DNA of 32,347 nucleotides from an uncultured Eubacterium sp. (GTDB lineage Bacteria > Bacillota > Clostridia > Lachnospirales > Lachnospiraceae): the NCBI GenBank assembly GCA_947564835.1, contig CANOET010000014.1, positions 1 to 32,347 of the forward strand, written 5' to 3'. The position numbers were made by a program, and so were the translations under genes. Shown here one piece after another: positions 23,585-32,295 of this stretch. The notes under the pieces are model-generated. The model had not been told where the DNA came from. It saw only the letters and a program-made list of their open reading frames with translations, and did no database searches. Every line of letters begins with the position of its first letter. Within the stretch, counting starts at the first letter, position 1.

Positions 23585-25897
23585 ATGGCAAGGGGAAAAA
23601 GGGCGGAATCCAGATGCAGGTATTTGATCAGGGATATTGCCGTACAAAAAGGATGGGATATCAGACATCCGCAAAAAGGCGGAGATTTTCTAGAAGAGCA
23701 GGAGATTGAAGATTTTTTTCCGGACTGCGGATTAGAGGGGAAAAAACCCGATTTTTTAGTATGCAAAAAGGCGCTTCCGATTCTTGTCGTAGAGGCAAAA
23801 AATGAGATCAGCAAAATCGGCGATGCGGTGCATGAAGCAGTGCAGTATGCGGACCGGATGAATCAAAGAGGCAGGTATGCGGTTAAGATAGCAGTCGGAG
23901 TAGCCGGAGAAGAAGATCATGGATATTTGTTCCGGTCGCTTTTCTGGGATGGCAAGACGTGGCAGGCGTTAACATCGAAAGGATATGAAATAACCAGTTT
24001 TCCCAGTGTTTTTGAAGTAAACGGCGCAATTGCGACAAATAATGCAGCAACGGAGGTGTCTGTCCCGAAAATATCTGATTATATAGATACGGCTATTGAA
24101 TTATCCTCTGTTTTGCGCTCGGCTAAAATTGAACCTTTGCTCAGGCCGAAGGTATTAGGAGCTGTTATTACGGCTTTGTACTGGGGCGAGATTGATCTGG
24201 AGGAAGGCAAGGAACTGGATTCGATTAATGGACTGGTAGCAGAGGCAATCCAGTCGACAGAGCATTTTGAAGCGCATAAAAAGGAACAGCTGATTGAAAC
24301 GTTAAAACTTACGATTGGTGATTATCACAGGCTTGCTGATAAGATAGGTAAAATCGTGTTTTTGTTGAAAAATTTAAATATAAAATCAATTTTACAGACA
24401 GACACTGATTTTCTAGGCTTGCTGTATGAAGCGTTTATAAGATATGGTTATGATAACAATTCGTTAGGCATTGTATTTACGCCCAGGCATATTACCAGGT
24501 ATTGTGCAGAGTTAATTGATGTTACGGCGAAAGACAAAGTGATTGACCTGGCATGCGGCTCAGGAGGATTTTTGGTGGCCTCTTTTGACAGGATGATCCA
24601 GACGTCGAAAAAGATGGGGATTCCGTCGGATATTGTGAGAGAATCTTTGTATGGTTTTGATACAAATCCTACCGTATGGTCATTAGCAGCGCTGAATATG
24701 TTTTTCAGGGGAGACGGTAAGAGCCAGATCGAGAATGCAAGCTGTTTTGAGGAAAAAAGCAGAATCCTTGTGAAAAACAGATTTACGAAAGCTTTGCTGA
24801 ACCCGCCGTTTTCGCAAAAGGAGGAACCAGAGAGGGATTTTATAGATGCAGCTTTGGATGCTTTGCATACAATGGGATTAATGGCTGTCGTAGTAAAATC
24901 GGGTATTTTTGCAGATGATGAAAATGCACAATGGAGGAAGGAGTTCTTAAGGAAACATACCGTTCTTGGAATGATTAGCCTGCCGGGTGATTTGTTCTAT
25001 CCTACTGCTGTAGATACTACGATTATGATAGGGCAGGCGCATCGTCCGCAGTCGCAAAAGGATCTGGTATTTATGGCAAAAATCTGGAACGATGGATTTA
25101 AGAAACTCAAAGGGAAACGGGTGGAAGCGGCAGGATCCCAGCTGCCGGAAGTCTTAGAGCAGTTTCAACGGTTTTTAAAGAAAAAAACAGTGAAGTCGGA
25201 ACTTGCTACCGTTATCAGCGCTTCCCAATTGCTGGAAGAGATGGCGGAGTTCTCACCGGAACAATATTTGCCGCAGCCGGATTTTCCCTGCAGTATGCAG
25301 AATTTGTATATTGAGAATATCACGAAATCGATTTTGACTGCGTCTGTGTGTATCGAAGAGCTTGCGGATGAAGTGATTGGCAGCTTTCCGGTATTTGCAG
25401 AGCATTTACCAGATCTTGTGTATGGCAGGGACGGAACGGTTGAAACGTTTTTTACGGTTTTTGTAGGGAAATCAAACGGGGAGAACAACTATTTAGCAGG
25501 CTCCTGTCCGTATATTTCCTCTGGAGATCCGCAAAACAGTATTATCAGGCTCGTAAATGAGGTTCCTGGCGAGGTGTTTGGGCAGGGGGCGATTACAGTG
25601 ACCTGCTTTGGGCAGGCATATGTGCAGCCATGGAGATTTATGGCGAGAGGCAACGGCGGCAGTGCCGTACGTGTATTGATCCCGAAATTTAAAATGACAT
25701 ACTCGGAAATGGCATGGTTTGCTGCACAGATTAATATGCAGCGCTGGAGGTTTTTTTATGGAAGGATGGCTATTAAGAAAAGGTTAAGGCAGTTAAAGGT
25801 GAAGTCTCCGGTGAATAAGCTTATGGATGGACCGAATAGCATTGCAGAAAAAATCAGAACATTATCCGCTACATTTTCCAATATCATGAAGGAATAG
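23585..25897 (+). CDS. Single-chain restriction-modification enzyme (nuclease, N6-adenine methylase, one TRD; type IIG-like)
   Basis: Encodes 770 aa. The N-terminal nuclease domain (about 1-140) has the PD-(D/E)XK core Asp56 (KPDFLV) then Glu70-x-Lys72 (VVEAKNE), as in type I HsdR N-termini. A helical linker follows. The methylase has the TP segment (VFTPRHITRYCAEL, 297-310), SAM motif I DLACGSGGFL (321-330) and catalytic NPPF (406-409), which marks gamma-class N6-adenine methylation. From about 560 a C-terminal specificity region has CPYISSGDP and an FGQGAITVTCFGQAYVQPWR segment, resembling one half of a type I or BcgI-type target-recognition unit. No separate R or S gene adjoins it, so one chain should cut and modify. 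AGGAGGA precedes the ATG. Recognition sequence unknown. Confidence 0.85.
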   Translation: MARGKRAESRCRYLIRDIAVQKGWDIRHPQKGGDFLEEQEIEDFFPDCGLEGKKPDFLVCKKALPILVVEAKNEISKIGDAVHEAVQYADRMNQRGRYAVKIAVGVAGEEDHGYLFRSLFWDGKTWQALTSKGYEITSFPSVFEVNGAIATNNAATEVSVPKISDYIDTAIELSSVLRSAKIEPLLRPKVLGAVITALYWGEIDLEEGKELDSINGLVAEAIQSTEHFEAHKKEQLIETLKLTIGDYHRLADKIGKIVFLLKNLNIKSILQTDTDFLGLLYEAFIRYGYDNNSLGIVFTPRHITRYCAELIDVTAKDKVIDLACGSGGFLVASFDRMIQTSKKMGIPSDIVRESLYGFDTNPTVWSLAALNMFFRGDGKSQIENASCFEEKSRILVKNRFTKALLNPPFSQKEEPERDFIDAALDALHTMGLMAVVVKSGIFADDENAQWRKEFLRKHTVLGMISLPGDLFYPTAVDTTIMIGQAHRPQSQKDLVFMAKIWNDGFKKLKGKRVEAAGSQLPEVLEQFQRFLKKKTVKSELATVISASQLLEEMAEFSPEQYLPQPDFPCSMQNLYIENITKSILTASVCIEELADEVIGSFPVFAEHLPDLVYGRDGTVETFFTVFVGKSNGENNYLAGSCPYISSGDPQNSIIRLVNEVPGEVFGQGAITVTCFGQAYVQPWRFMARGNGGSAVRVLIPKFKMTYSEMAWFAAQINMQRWRFFYGRMAIKKRLRQLKVKSPVNKLMDGPNSIAEKIRTLSATFSNIMKE

Positions 25898-25940
25898 CCG
25901 ACTGGCACCGCGTTGCGCAAGGAATCATGGATACAGCGCC

Positions 25941-25988
25941 GTTACCGTTCGCAGCTGTCCTGCTTTTTGGACAGGTGTGAACGGTAAC
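25941..25988 (+). repeat. GTTAC-bounded hairpin
   Basis: GTTACCGTTCGCAGCTGTCC pairs with GGACAGGTGTGAACGGTAAC at 18 of 20 positions around an 8-nt T-rich loop. It is the most regular member of the family at 326 and 1966. It lies 44 bp after the restriction-modification gene and 130 bp before the permease gene. There is no T-run after the stem, so it is not a canonical terminator. Confidence 0.85.
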
Positions 25989-26117
25989 AATTTTTCGGAA
26001 AATGAAATATCTTGTTGAAAATCACAGATATGTATGTTATATTGTTTTATGTATTGTTCATATTCCACAACTATAATTTGGAAATGGAACATAAAACAAG
26101 GTATTGGAGGAAACATA

Positions 26118-27542
26118 ATGAAAGATTCAAAAAAGATGACCTGGTATACGCTGGCGTTTATTGCCTTTTCGGGGGTATGGGGATTTGGAAATGTAATGAA
26201 CGGCTTTGTATATTTCAACGGTATTCAGGTAATTTTCAGCTGGGTGCTGATGTTTGCGTTTTATTTTGTGCCCTATACACTGATGGTGGGTGAGCTTGGT
26301 TCTGCGTTTCAATCGTCCGGCGGAGGCGTCAGCTCCTGGATCCATAATACGATGGGGCCGAAGCTGGCGTATTATGCAGGGTGGACTTACTGGGCGTGCC
26401 ATATTACTTATATCGCAAGCAAGGGCAGCGGCGGGTTAAAGGCGCTTAGCTGGGCGGTCTTCCGCAATGCGGAGACTTATGATACCTTTCCGACGATCGG
26501 TGTCCAGATGGCGACGCTTGTTGTATTTTTGTTCTTCTGCTGGGTGGCAAGCCGTGGGCTGAATCCGCTGAAAAAGCTTGCTTCTATTGCGGGGACCAGT
26601 ATGTTTGTAATGTCGATTTTGTATATCCTGCTGATGTATGCGGCTCCGGCGATTAATCCGGGCGGCGGGTACATCTCTATGGATTTCAGTATGAAAAATC
26701 TGATCCCGCAGTTTAATATCGGGTATTTTACTTCCCTTTCGATCCTGGTATTTGCGGTAGGCGGGTGCGAGAAGATTTCTCCTTATGTAAATAAGGTAAA
26801 GGACCCGGCGAAGGGGTTTCCGAAAGGTATGATTGCGCTGGCGGTAATGGTTGTGGCCTGTGCGATTTTAGGGACGATTGCTATGGGGATGATGTTTGAT
26901 CCGTCTGTGATCAACAGCAGCCAGGAAACGTTTAATTCTTATGTGTCGAACGGCTCGTACTGGGCATTCCAGAAGCTGGGGCAGTATTATGGGGTGGGCG
27001 ACCTTTTGATGGTATTATATGCGCTTTGTAATATGATCGGCCAGTTTGCCGTTCTGGTAGTCAGCATCGATGCGCCGCTTCGTATGCTGCTGGATAATGA
27101 AGATGCCAAACAGTTTGTTCCGAGCGCGATGCTCAAACGCAACGACCAGGGCGCTTATGTGAACGGGATTAAGCTGATTATTGTATTATCAGGAAGCATT
27201 ATTCTGGTTCAGTCATTTGTACCAGGGGCAGCGGCGGTGCTGGCGCAGCTGAATAAGCTGAATTCCGTATGTATGCCGCTTCGGTATTTGTGGGTATTTG
27301 TTGCTTATCTGGCGCTTCGCAAGGCGTATGATACGATACCTGCAGAGTACCGGTTTGTGAAAAACCAGGCAGTTGCCAAGTTTTTCGGAGCATGGTGCTT
27401 TGTGCTGACGGCGGCGTGCTGTATTCTTGGCATGTATTCCACGGACTTGTTTACGATGGCGCTGAATGTTATTACGCCGATCGTGCTGACCGCACTGGGT
27501 ATGATTATGCCTTATCTTGCGAAAAAAGAGAGGGAGAAATAA
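26118..27542 (+). CDS. APC superfamily amino acid permease
   Basis: Encodes 474 aa with about twelve hydrophobic segments. The first has the APC helix-1 pattern (LAFIAFSGVWGFGNVMNG). A helix-2 MVGELGSAF segment follows, then SSGGGVSSWI. It resembles the glutamate/GABA-antiporter-like branch of the family. The substrate is not determinable. GGAGG at 26106-26110 sits 7 nt before the ATG at 26118. The frame is open back to 26034 but unsupported there. The gene is alone, with a weak hairpin (27566-27593, GGGGCTGTC with GACAGCTCC) after it. It may supply amino acids or peptide breakdown products together with the following aminopeptidase, which is an inference. Confidence 0.87.
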   Translation: MKDSKKMTWYTLAFIAFSGVWGFGNVMNGFVYFNGIQVIFSWVLMFAFYFVPYTLMVGELGSAFQSSGGGVSSWIHNTMGPKLAYYAGWTYWACHITYIASKGSGGLKALSWAVFRNAETYDTFPTIGVQMATLVVFLFFCWVASRGLNPLKKLASIAGTSMFVMSILYILLMYAAPAINPGGGYISMDFSMKNLIPQFNIGYFTSLSILVFAVGGCEKISPYVNKVKDPAKGFPKGMIALAVMVVACAILGTIAMGMMFDPSVINSSQETFNSYVSNGSYWAFQKLGQYYGVGDLLMVLYALCNMIGQFAVLVVSIDAPLRMLLDNEDAKQFVPSAMLKRNDQGAYVNGIKLIIVLSGSIILVQSFVPGAAAVLAQLNKLNSVCMPLRYLWVFVAYLALRKAYDTIPAEYRFVKNQAVAKFFGAWCFVLTAACCILGMYSTDLFTMALNVITPIVLTALGMIMPYLAKKEREK

Positions 27543-27565
27543 GCAACAAAATAGCAGGTACATGT

Positions 27566-27593
27566 ACGGGGCTGTCTGATTTCTGACAGCTCC
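27566..27593 (+). terminator. Weak terminator after the APC permease
   Basis: A GGGGCTGTC and GACAGCTCC stem with a short loop is followed by a T-rich but interrupted run (TTTGCGGTTATTTT). Confidence 0.45.
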
Positions 27594-27632
27594 TTTGCGG
27601 TTATTTTGATGATAAAATAAAGGAGGAGCTCT

Positions 27633-28946
27633 ATGTATCAGAAAACAGCGAGGGAAATGACAGCATTTGTAAAGGAATGTCCGACGGCGTTCCATGCGGT
27701 GGACAGCATCGCAAAGGAATTGGAACGAAATGGCTATCAACGGCTGTGGGAGGAGGAGCTTTGGCAGATAGCGCCAGGCGGAAGCTATTATGTGACAAGA
27801 AACGATTCGAGTATAATCGCGTTTGCCGTTGGGACAAAGCTTTCGGATTCTTATTTCAGGATCGCGGCGTCACACAGCGATTTTCCGACGTTTAAGATCA
27901 AGGAAAACGCGGAGCTTGCGGTAAAGGATCAATACCTGCAGTTGAATACAGAAGGATATGGCGGCATGATCTGTTCTACCTGGTTCGACCGGCCGCTTTC
28001 GGTAGCAGGCAGGGTTATTGTAAAACAAGAGGGCCGTTTTTCGCCAAAGCTTGTGGACGTGGGCCGTGACCTGGTGATGATACCAAGCCTGGCTATTCAC
28101 ATGAACCGGTCAGTGAATGACGGGTATGCATTTAATAAGCAGATTGATCTGCTGCCGCTGTTCGGCGGGAAGGAAAGCAGGAAAGGGGATTTTAAAAAGC
28201 TGATTGCAGAGGCGGCGGGCGTACCGCAGGAAGCGGTCTATGGCAGCGACCTTTATCTGTATAACCGGCAGGAGCCGTCGGTATGGGGCGCGCAGGAGGA
28301 GTTTATCTCCGCGCAGCATCTGGACGACCTGCAGTGTGCTTATGCTTCTTTGCAGGGATTTTTGGAAGGGCGGCAGGAAAACGGCGTAAATGTGTATGCC
28401 TGCTTTGATAATGAAGAGGTAGGCTCCGGTACGAAGCAGGGGGCGGGCTCTACCTTTTTATACGATACGTTAAGGCGCATCCATCTGGGGCTTGGCAAGC
28501 CGGAGGAAGACTATTACCGGGCAGTGGCAGGCAGCCTGATGTTAAGCGCGGACAACGCGCATGCCGTGCATCCGAACCATCCGGAGAAAACAGACGCGGG
28601 CAACTGTGTGTATATGAACGAGGGGATCGTAATCAAATCCCATGCGGGCCAGAAATATACATCCGATGCCGTAAGTATTGCGCTGTTTCAGGAAATCTGC
28701 AGACAGGCGGGGGTTCCGGTGCAGTTTTTTGCAAACCGTTCCGATGAAGCGGGCGGAAGCACCCTTGGAAATATTTCTTCGGCCAAGGTTTCTTTGAATG
28801 CCGTGGATATCGGCTTGCCGCAGCTTGCCATGCATTCTGCATATGAGACGGCAGGCATCAAAGATACCTGGTATATGATCCAGGCGGTGAAGCAGTTTTA
28901 TTCCATGCATTTTTATCATAAAAACGGGGAGATCTTTTTCGCATGA
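27633..28946 (+). CDS. apeB: M18 family metallo-aminopeptidase
   Basis: Encodes 437 aa, normal for bacterial M18 enzymes. Metal-site and catalytic segments are present: ASHSDFPTFKI with His81 and Asp83, CFDNEEVGSGTKQGAGS with the Glu-Glu pair, a SADNAHAVHPNHPEK segment, and the C-terminal AMHSAYETAG histidine. M18 enzymes are cytosolic, di-zinc, dodecameric peptidases that remove N-terminal (often acidic) residues. GGAGGAG precedes the ATG by 7 nt. It is followed after 40 bp by the uracil-DNA glycosylase gene with no terminator between, so the two are probably cotranscribed. Confidence 0.93.
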   Translation: MYQKTAREMTAFVKECPTAFHAVDSIAKELERNGYQRLWEEELWQIAPGGSYYVTRNDSSIIAFAVGTKLSDSYFRIAASHSDFPTFKIKENAELAVKDQYLQLNTEGYGGMICSTWFDRPLSVAGRVIVKQEGRFSPKLVDVGRDLVMIPSLAIHMNRSVNDGYAFNKQIDLLPLFGGKESRKGDFKKLIAEAAGVPQEAVYGSDLYLYNRQEPSVWGAQEEFISAQHLDDLQCAYASLQGFLEGRQENGVNVYACFDNEEVGSGTKQGAGSTFLYDTLRRIHLGLGKPEEDYYRAVAGSLMLSADNAHAVHPNHPEKTDAGNCVYMNEGIVIKSHAGQKYTSDAVSIALFQEICRQAGVPVQFFANRSDEAGGSTLGNISSAKVSLNAVDIGLPQLAMHSAYETAGIKDTWYMIQAVKQFYSMHFYHKNGEIFFA

Positions 28947-28986
28947 GCCGCGGCGGCTGATCAAAAACGGAGATAAAGGAGAGAAA

Positions 28987-29550
28987 ATGCCATACACATG
29001 GAACGATATTGAACAGCACGTTGCCGCCTGCACGCACTGTCCGCTCAGCCGTACCAGGCGCCTGCCTGTGATGGGGCGCGGAAATATACAGGCCGACCTG
29101 ATGCTGATTGCCGAAGCGCCGGGCGAACAGGAGGACCGGCAGGGCATCCCGTTTGTCGGGCGCTCCGGCGAACTGTTAGACAGCCTTCTACAGGACTGCG
29201 GGCTTACCAGAAAGGAAATCTACATCACGAACATGATAAAATGCCATCCGCCCGGCAACCGGGATCCAAGAGAGGAAGAAAAGGAAGCATGCTTTCCGTA
29301 TTTGAAATATGAAACCTGGCTGTTAAAGCCTAAAATCATTGTCTGCCTGGGGCGTGTCGCCGCGCAGCGGATTATTTCCCCGGATTTTAAAATTACCAGG
29401 CAGCACGGTACCTGGACGTGCCGGAAAAACTGTGCGCTGACCGCCACCTACCATCCATCGGCGATTCTAAGAGATCCGTCCAAATATGAGGAGGCAAAAA
29501 GGGACTTTCTGGAAATTGTCAGGAAACGGAAGGAAGATAACGGTGCCTGA
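28987..29550 (+). CDS. Uracil-DNA glycosylase, family 4 type (Fe-S)
   Basis: Encodes 187 aa. Four cysteines suited to a [4Fe-4S] cluster are at 15, 18, 86 and 102 (ACTHCPL, IKCHPPGNRDP, EACF). Motif A is EAPGEQEDRQGIPFVG (43-58), and the C-terminal loop is ATYHPSAILR with His156. Family-4 enzymes excise uracil from DNA in base-excision repair. AAAGGAGAG lies 7 nt before the ATG. It sits downstream of the M18 gene and is closed by the terminator at 29563-29605. All conserved positions are present, so it is likely active. Confidence 0.92.
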   Translation: MPYTWNDIEQHVAACTHCPLSRTRRLPVMGRGNIQADLMLIAEAPGEQEDRQGIPFVGRSGELLDSLLQDCGLTRKEIYITNMIKCHPPGNRDPREEEKEACFPYLKYETWLLKPKIIVCLGRVAAQRIISPDFKITRQHGTWTCRKNCALTATYHPSAILRDPSKYEEAKRDFLEIVRKRKEDNGA

Positions 29551-29562
29551 TACAGGTAAAAT

Positions 29563-29605
29563 AAACACCGCTGCTGTGGGATTTTCCCGGATGCAGCGGT
29601 GTTTT
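29563..29605 (+). terminator. Rho-independent terminator after the UDG gene
   Basis: AAACACCGCTGC at 29563-29574 pairs with GCAGCGGTGTTT at 29593-29604, ending in TTTT. Confidence 0.85.
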
Positions 29606-29741
29606 GTGCGTATTTTTGCCGGAACGCGAACAGCCGCTGTATCTGATTGTGCAAGCTTTTGTACTCAAAACAGATTGTTTCAGATGCGCCAAATATGAGA
29701 CAATAATAGCGTAGCTGGTGATCAAAAAATGTATGGTTTAT

Positions 29742-29774
29742 GGTAACAGATCCAGGGTTATCTGAACTGTTACC
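29742..29774 (+). repeat. GGTAAC-bounded hairpin before the PRD regulator
   Basis: GGTAACAG at 29742-29749 pairs with CTGTTACC at 29767-29774. The loop carries CAGGGTTATCTGAA, nearly the same as the loop at 19046-19059. It ends 27 bp before the preferred start of the regulator gene and only 10 bp before its ribosome site. Confidence 0.75.
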
Positions 29775-29800
29775 GTTTATGATTGGGAGGTGTGGCAGTA

Positions 29801-31834
29801 TTGAGTAATCTCAACCAGCGCTGTGAGAAGATTTTGAGTATTCTTACACATGAAAGCGGCTATGTATCTTTGAAAAGATTGTCTGAAAAAACAGGGGTTT
29901 CCAGAAGGAGCATCTATTATGATATATGCAAGATCAATGAATGGATGGAAGAACACGGCATACAGGAGCTGGAACCGGAGCGCGGAAAGGGGATCTTTAT
30001 TTCTGCAGGGGATAAGGAAAAAATCCTGGATGCATTAGATGAAAAGGAGTATGAGGACTATTATCAGTTCCTTCCTTCAGAACGTGTAAAACTGGTGATC
30101 TGCAGTGTGATCCACAGCTGTCAGCCTGTTTACATCGAACAATTCATGGACCTGTGCCATGTCAGCCGCAATACCGTATTCGGGGATATCCGTGTAGCGG
30201 TCCAGCGGCTGCATGAGTACAGCCTGGAATTAAATTACGAGTCAAAAAGCGGTTATTACCTTACCGGGGATCCGATACAGATCCGGGCGTTGTTTATCTT
30301 GTACTACGAAGAGCTGCGGCCGTTATGCGCCAGCGGGCTGATTCCGTTTTTAAGCCGTTCTTCCGTACAAGCGTATTATGACAGGCTGTGTACTCTAAAG
30401 GATGAGCTTCGGATCGAATATGTGGAAGGCAGCCTGGATGCGCTTGCCCTGCTGCTTCCGGTCATGTACCAAAGCGCGGACAAGCTGGAATTTGAGGGCC
30501 TGAAACGGGCGGAATTAGTTGAATCGCTGGAATATCAGATGGTATGCAAATACTTTCCGGACCTGCGTGAAGAAGAGCAGATTTATTTAAGCCTGCATCT
30601 GCTGGGGTCGCGCCTTTCTGTCGTAACGGAAGAGATTTTTGAAAAACGGTCAGACCAGTCCATTTATGTCATTACGAAAGCGCTAGTAACCGAATTTGAA
30701 AAAACAGCCTGCATTACATTTACAGACAAAGACGAACTGGAGCGTGCATTGTTTTTGCATATCCGCGCCTCCATGTACCGGTACCAGTACGGCATCCAGT
30801 TCGGGAATCCGATGTGCGGGGACATTATGCGGGAATATCCGTATTTATTCGAGATCACAAAGCATGTCTCGGCTTATCTCGGCCAAATGATCGGGCTGCC
30901 GATCCCGGACAGCGAAGTAGCATATCTGGCGCTGCATTTCGGCGCCTTTTTAAAACCGTCCGAAAGCCCGCAGAGCCATTTACGCATACTGATCGTATGC
31001 ACCAACGGGGTATCGACCGGAAATATGCTCAAATACGAAGTAAAAAACCTGCTGCCGAATGCGGAAATAACCGATGTAACCGCAGCGTCAGCACTCACAG
31101 ACCAGCAGCAGGAATGCGACCTGATTATATCCACGGTAAAGCTCCACAGCATCGTACCCGTGCTGGTCGTACACCCAATCCTCACAGAAGAGGACCGGAT
31201 CTATATTTTGAGCAACTCACTCGTAAACAACCGCCGGTCAGCCGGAGCATTTGAAGAATTATTTGACAGGATGAAAAAATACGTAGACAGCTCCCAGCAT
31301 GAAAGCCTGCGGAAAGACATCAGCCAATACCTGGAAAACATGGCGGCCCCGTCCAACAGCCTGACCGGAAGGAAAAACTGCGGCATCACAGACCTGCTGG
31401 ATGCATCCAGGGTCTGTGTTTTCGAAGAAGCAATGACATGGGCAGAAGCAATTTACCGCACCGGGGAAATGCTGATCCGCAACGCAAGTATTGCAAAATC
31501 CTACCTGGATGCGATTGTATCCCAGATCATGTATTACGGGCCGTACATGTTTATTACAGAGCATGTAGTACTGGCACACGCAAAGCCAGAAGACGGCGTA
31601 CACCGGAGGGACATTTCGCTCGCGGTATTTAAGGAAGCGGTACAGTTTCCAAAGCAGAAGACAGCGAAAGTAGTATTTGTGCTGAGCGCGGAGGATAATG
31701 AAAAGCATTTGCAGATATTAAATGATATTTTTAATTTTGCAAAAGAGGAGGGGAATCTGCTTGCGCTGGAACAGGCGTCTGGGATTGGGGAGATATTGGG
31801 GCTGTTTCGGAGCAGGCTGGATAAGAAGACTTAG
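29801..31834 (+). CDS. PRD-containing transcription regulator with EIIB and EIIA domains (MtlR/LicR/BglG-type activator)
   Basis: Encodes 677 aa. The domains in order are two N-terminal helix-turn-helix units (SLKRLSEKTGVSRRSIYYDI near 22-41; a second around CHVSRNTVFGDI), PRD1 (about 190-280) and PRD2 (about 285-395, with AYLALHFGAFL). An EIIB-like domain has Cys in ILIVCTNGVSTGNML. A C-terminal EIIA domain (about 520-670) has a likely phospho-His in MFITEHVVLAHAKP. Such proteins activate sugar-PTS operons according to their phosphorylation state. A TTG start at 29801 is favoured because GGGAGGTG lies 8-10 nt upstream. No PTS transporter gene is seen in this window, so its target is unknown. 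Confidence 0.88.
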   Translation: MSNLNQRCEKILSILTHESGYVSLKRLSEKTGVSRRSIYYDICKINEWMEEHGIQELEPERGKGIFISAGDKEKILDALDEKEYEDYYQFLPSERVKLVICSVIHSCQPVYIEQFMDLCHVSRNTVFGDIRVAVQRLHEYSLELNYESKSGYYLTGDPIQIRALFILYYEELRPLCASGLIPFLSRSSVQAYYDRLCTLKDELRIEYVEGSLDALALLLPVMYQSADKLEFEGLKRAELVESLEYQMVCKYFPDLREEEQIYLSLHLLGSRLSVVTEEIFEKRSDQSIYVITKALVTEFEKTACITFTDKDELERALFLHIRASMYRYQYGIQFGNPMCGDIMREYPYLFEITKHVSAYLGQMIGLPIPDSEVAYLALHFGAFLKPSESPQSHLRILIVCTNGVSTGNMLKYEVKNLLPNAEITDVTAASALTDQQQECDLIISTVKLHSIVPVLVVHPILTEEDRIYILSNSLVNNRRSAGAFEELFDRMKKYVDSSQHESLRKDISQYLENMAAPSNSLTGRKNCGITDLLDASRVCVFEEAMTWAEAIYRTGEMLIRNASIAKSYLDAIVSQIMYYGPYMFITEHVVLAHAKPEDGVHRRDISLAVFKEAVQFPKQKTAKVVFVLSAEDNEKHLQILNDIFNFAKEEGNLLALEQASGIGEILGLFRSRLDKKT

Positions 31835-31870
31835 ACTTAGGGGAGGATATACTTTTTTGGCTTCCCGGAC

Positions 31871-31910
31871 GTGTCCGGGGCAGCGGAAAGGAGCTGTCCC
31901 GGACACTGTT
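31871..31910 (+). terminator. Terminator-like hairpin after the PRD regulator
   Basis: GTGTCCGGGGCAGC at 31871-31884 pairs with GCTGTCCCGGACAC at 31893-31906 with one wobble, followed by TGTTTAT. The T-run is short. Confidence 0.65.
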
Positions 31911-31924
31911 TATTGGCTGGACTA

Positions 31925-32083
31925 GTACTGCGTTGTGCAATTAACGGTGAATACAGTGCCTGAATTTTGTGTCAGCGCAAGGCGGAGGAAGGAAGCGATG
32001 TGGCCCCATCGTTGACTGACGACAACGCAGTGCTGGCGCAAAAGGCAGGTGCTGTATTCACCGTTAATTGCACAACGCAGTAC
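31925..32083. mobile_element. MITE-like element, 159 bp with 32-bp perfect terminal inverted repeats
   Basis: Positions 31925-31956 are the exact inverted complement of 32052-32083. Complementarity continues imperfectly inward for about 20 bp. The ends read GTACTGCGTTGTGC on both strands, so each arm can be read as a TA dinucleotide next to CTGCG, compatible with TA target-site use by IS630/Tc1-type transposases. No transposase frame fits inside. It sits between the regulator's terminator and the 35-bp tandem array. Confidence 0.7.
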
Positions 32084-32085
32084 AA

Positions 32086-32295
32086 GTAACTTATTGCAAA
32101 GCCAGCCATAACCAGACGCTGTAAGCCAATGCAAAGCAGGCCATAACCAGACGCTGTAAGCCATTGTAAAGCCAGCCATAACCAGACGCTGTAAGCCAAT
32201 GCAAATCTAGCCATAACCAGACGCTGTAAGCCAATGCAAAGCCTACCATAACCAGACGCTGTAAACCAATGTAAAGCCAGCCATAACCAGAATCT
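32086..32295 (+). repeat. Six tandem 35-bp repeats
   Basis: Six contiguous units start at 32086, 32121, 32156, 32191, 32226 and 32261. Each carries CCATAACCAGACGCT at its end, except the last, which reads CCATAACCAGAATCT. Units are separated by no spacer. A 35-bp period changes reading frame each unit, so apparent open frames across it are artefacts. It corresponds to the 34-bp array at 3049. Confidence 0.93.

Noticed and set aside
32086-32295. Possible CRISPR array
   Set aside because: Repeats are contiguous 35-bp units with no unique spacers, and no cas genes are present.
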